The position numbers were made by a program, and so were the translations under genes. Below the pieces are notes generated by a model. That model was given only the letters and a program-made list of their open reading frames with translations. It was not told where the DNA came from and searched no databases. Of a stretch of 8,419 bases of DNA, positions 6,659 through 8,419 are shown piece by piece (position 1 is the first letter of the stretch; each line of letters opens with the position of its first letter). The stretch is from assembly GCA_964469835.1 (NCBI GenBank), contig CAYYBI010000047.1, positions 1-8,419 of the forward strand, read 5' to 3'. The stretch comes from JAOTYV01 sp964469835 (GTDB lineage: Bacteria > Pseudomonadota > Alphaproteobacteria > UBA8366).

Positions 6659-6716
6659 CCTTCGTCAGGCTCAGGGTGAGGCTATGTTTTTGGCCTTATC
6701 CTGAGCCTGACGAAGG
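6659..6716. repeat. Large inverted repeat, REP/MITE-like palindrome
   Basis: Arms at 6659-6682 and 6693-6716 are 24 nt each and differ at only two positions, both G-U pairs in RNA, so the transcript could form an uninterrupted 24-bp stem with a 10-nt loop (TATGTTTTTG). The core of the arm is CCTTCGTCAGGCTCAGG. I recall very similar palindromes scattered in many copies through intergenic regions of alphaproteobacterial genomes, but copy number cannot be tested here. No transposase or target duplication is evident. The position between cotranscribed genes is typical of REP-like elements that change stability or read-through of polycistronic mRNA. Confidence 0.8.
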
Positions 6717-6807
6717 ATGCGGCCGTACCGCCTGTTAAATCAGTCGACAGCCTGCAAGAGCGAAAGCACATCGGGCAAAACGAAATACTTTCGAAGGGAA
6801 TCAAGCA

Positions 6808-7824
6808 ATGGACTATGGATTTTTTGTGCGCGGGCAATATCACCAGGGCGACGACATGGTGGTGCGGTTCAAGGAATTGATGGCGCAGGTGCGGCTGGCC
6901 GAAAAGCTGGGATTTGCCGATTTGATCAGCGGCATGCATTACGCCGGCTATCCGCTTACGCAGTTTCAGCTCCCGCCCTTCTTGTCGCGGGCGATGGTGG
7001 AGGCGCCGTCCATGCGGCTCGTCACCGGCATCATCCTGCTGTCGCTGCACAAGCCGCTCGACATGGCGGAGCAGTTGGCGACGATCGACGTGATGTCGGA
7101 GGGCCGGCTGGTGTTCGGCGCGGGTCTCGGCTATCGCGATGTCGAATTCCTCGGCATGGGCACGACAGTGAAGGACCGGGTGCCGCGGCTGGTCGAAAAT
7201 CTCGAAGCGATCAAACGGCTGTGGACCGAAGAGAACGTCAATATGAAGGGCTCGCATTTCGATCTGGTCGATTGCACGCTCTCGCTCAAACCCCTGCAGA
7301 AGCCGCTGCCGCCGATCTGGTTCGGCGCCAACGCCGATGGCGCGGTGCGCCGCGCCGCCAAGCTCGCGGATACGTGGTTCATCAACCCGCATCAGCGCAT
7401 GGACACCATCGAACGTCAGCTCGACGTCTACAAGAAGGCGCTCGACGAATACGGCAAACCCTTTCCGAAGGAGCTGCCGTTAATGCGCGAAATTTTTGTC
7501 GCCAAGACGAAGGAAGAGGCGACGCGTCTCGCCCGGCCCTATCTCGAAGCCAAATACAAGGTCTATCACGAGTGGGGCCAGGACAAGGCGATGCCCGAAG
7601 GCGACGACGACCTGTCGCTCGATTTCGAAGAGCTAACCCGCGACCGTTTCCTGTTCGGGTCGCCGGACGAGGTGACCGAACAAATCGTCGGTTACAAGAA
7701 ACGGCTCGGCGTGAACCGGATGGTGCTCGGCGTTCATTGGGTCGGCATGCCGCACAATCAGGTTGAAGACACGATGAACATGTTTGCCGAGGAAGTCATG
7801 CCGAACGTCAAGCAGGCGCTTTAG
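6808..7824 (+). CDS. LLM class oxidoreductase, paralog 5 of 5 (FMN- or F420-dependent)
   Basis: A 338-residue luciferase-like oxidoreductase, the shortest copy because it starts 3 residues later than paralogs 1-3. Landmarks are H44 in SGMHYAG (equivalent to H47 of paralog 1), the DVMSEGRLVFGAGLGYRDVEF segment (94-114, with Glu where the others have Gly), VENLEAIKRLWTEEN (128-142), PPIWFGANAD (168-177), WGQDKAMP (256-263) and GSPDEVTEQI (284-293). It is closest to paralog 4 by TTVKDRVPR, SLKPLQKP and TWFINPHQ. It has Arg instead of the His conserved in the others within the N-H pair near the C-terminal strand (VNRMVLGVHW). Start ATG 6808 has AAGGGAA 7 nt upstream. It lies after a repeat-bearing gap and converges on the FO synthase gene, with 31 bp between the two stop codons. 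Substrate unknown. Confidence 0.92.
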   Translation: MDYGFFVRGQYHQGDDMVVRFKELMAQVRLAEKLGFADLISGMHYAGYPLTQFQLPPFLSRAMVEAPSMRLVTGIILLSLHKPLDMAEQLATIDVMSEGRLVFGAGLGYRDVEFLGMGTTVKDRVPRLVENLEAIKRLWTEENVNMKGSHFDLVDCTLSLKPLQKPLPPIWFGANADGAVRRAAKLADTWFINPHQRMDTIERQLDVYKKALDEYGKPFPKELPLMREIFVAKTKEEATRLARPYLEAKYKVYHEWGQDKAMPEGDDDLSLDFEELTRDRFLFGSPDEVTEQIVGYKKRLGVNRMVLGVHWVGMPHNQVEDTMNMFAEEVMPNVKQAL

Positions 7825-7833
7825 CGGACTTCG

Positions 7834-7857
7834 CTCAGTGTGAGGGTTGGTATTTTT
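7834..7857 (+). terminator. Weak possible terminator of the array
   Basis: CTCA (7834-7837) and TGAG (7841-7844) form a short stem with loop GTG, and a run of five T follows at 7853-7857 after an 8-nt spacer. The stem is short and the T-run is not adjacent, so the prediction is weak. It sits where a terminator between convergent genes would be expected and touches the stop codon of the minus-strand gene. Confidence 0.25.
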
Positions 7858-8419
7858 AGTTTGATTCAGGCAATTCAGACGCCTGCCAGGCGCTGGCATC
7901 GAGGCCCGGACGAATCAGATCGTCACCCTTCCGGTCCCGCCGCTCGAAACGGGTTGCGGGCGGCAGGGAAAGCGGTGCCAGCGCATCGGCGCCGAAGGAC
8001 GCGTCCTTCCGGTCCGTCGGCGCGGGCGTGTAAAGGGTGGTCCGCTGTCTCGGGATGCGGCCGATACCGCGGATCAAGGCTTCCATCTTTTCGGGCGGAA
8101 ATTCTTCGCCATGGGTGGCGCCCGCCGACCGGGTGATCGTTTCGTTCATCAGCGTGCCGCCCAGGTCGTTGGCGCCCGCCTGCAGGCAGGCCGCGGCCCC
8201 GTCCGGTCCCATCTTCACCCAGGACGTCTGGATGTTGGTGAAATGGGGATGCAGTGCCAACCGGGCGACCGCATGCATCAGAATCGCTTCGCGATAGGTC
8301 GGCCCGACGCGCGAGCGTCCCTTCAAGTGAATCGGCGCCTCGAGGGCGACAAACGGCAGCGGCACGAATTCGGTGAAGCCGCCGGTTCGTTTCTGCAGCG
8401 CGCGGAGACGCAGCAGATG
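7856..8419 (-). CDS. cofH: CofH/FbiC-type FO synthase, C-terminal part (runs off the right edge)
   Basis: The last 187 residues of a radical SAM enzyme that condenses the ribityl-diaminouracil precursor with tyrosine during synthesis of FO, the 5-deazaflavin core of coenzyme F420. The frame is open to the end of the window, so the start and the CxxxCxxC cluster motif lie outside. Recognisable C-terminal family segments are GGFTEFVPLPFV (13-24 of the visible part), EAPIHLKGRSRVGPT (27-41), REAILMHAVARL (43-54), TNIQTSWVKMG (61-71), NDLGGTLMNETITRSAG (84-100), ATHGE (101-105) and RQRTTLY (124-130). After this, about 57 residues rich in charge and Pro continue to the stop, longer than I recall for typical homologs. 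Whether this is stand-alone CofH or the fused CofG-CofH protein FbiC cannot be told from the C-terminus. It is encoded on the strand opposite the oxidoreductase array. An internal GTG at 8363-8365 is not a start because the homology continues upstream of it. Confidence 0.9.
   Translation of the reverse strand, partial: HLLRLRALQKRTGGFTEFVPLPFVALEAPIHLKGRSRVGPTYREAILMHAVARLALHPHFTNIQTSWVKMGPDGAAACLQAGANDLGGTLMNETITRSAGATHGEEFPPEKMEALIRGIGRIPRQRTTLYTPAPTDRKDASFGADALAPLSLPPATRFERRDRKGDDLIRPGLDASAWQASELPESN

Larger units (their letters stand above)
6624..6807. other. 184 bp gap between paralogs 4 and 5 with two stem-loops
   Basis: The longest gap inside the array. No coding frame of note lies in it. 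It holds a small hairpin (6637-6653) and a large inverted repeat (6659-6716), followed by about 90 bp of unstructured sequence ending in AAGGGAA (6794-6800), the probable ribosome binding site of paralog 5. No promoter could be assigned by eye, but the gap is long enough for one, so paralog 5 may be partly uncoupled from the first four genes. Confidence 0.55.

Noticed and set aside
6717..7766. A 349-codon plus-strand open frame in another phase over paralog 5
   Set aside because: Its translation is Ala/Arg/Gly-rich with no family motif, while the overlapping frame at 6808-7824 aligns fully with the other paralogs.

Overview
The window looks like a stretch of a GC-rich proteobacterial chromosome, most likely alphaproteobacterial. 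This rests on the codon use, the style of the OmpR-type response regulator, and a palindromic repeat of a kind I recall from alphaproteobacterial genomes; nothing here fixes the genus. No phage, transposase, CRISPR, tRNA or rRNA is visible.

Layout from left to right: (1) 1-178 is a strikingly AT-rich gap without a recognisable gene. (2) 179-2228, minus strand, is a two-component operon: an OmpR/PhoB-type response regulator followed by a HAMP-containing sensor histidine kinase, which overlaps it by 14 bp. (3) 2229-2430 is a divergent intergenic region with palindromes and a strong ribosome binding site. (4) 2431-7824, plus strand, holds five consecutive paralogous genes for luciferase-like monooxygenase (LLM) family oxidoreductases of 338-344 residues. 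By eye all five align without gaps, and the one pair I counted is about 59% identical. The first four are 18-37 bp apart. A 184 bp gap with a 24-bp-arm inverted repeat precedes the fifth. (5) 7856-8419, minus strand and running off the right edge, is the C-terminal part of a CofH/FbiC-type FO synthase, the enzyme that makes the deazaflavin core of coenzyme F420. It converges on the fifth LLM gene.

Working hypothesis: a tandemly amplified set of flavin- or F420-dependent oxidoreductases sits between a divergent two-component regulator and an F420 biosynthesis gene. The LLM fold is shared by FMN- and F420-dependent enzymes, so the neighbouring FO synthase gene suggests F420 as cofactor but does not prove it. 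The paralogs keep an invariant His at the luciferase active-site position and differ in the loop after it, as expected if they share chemistry but differ in substrate. The array also shows mosaicism consistent with exchange between paralogs. The substrates cannot be read from the sequence.
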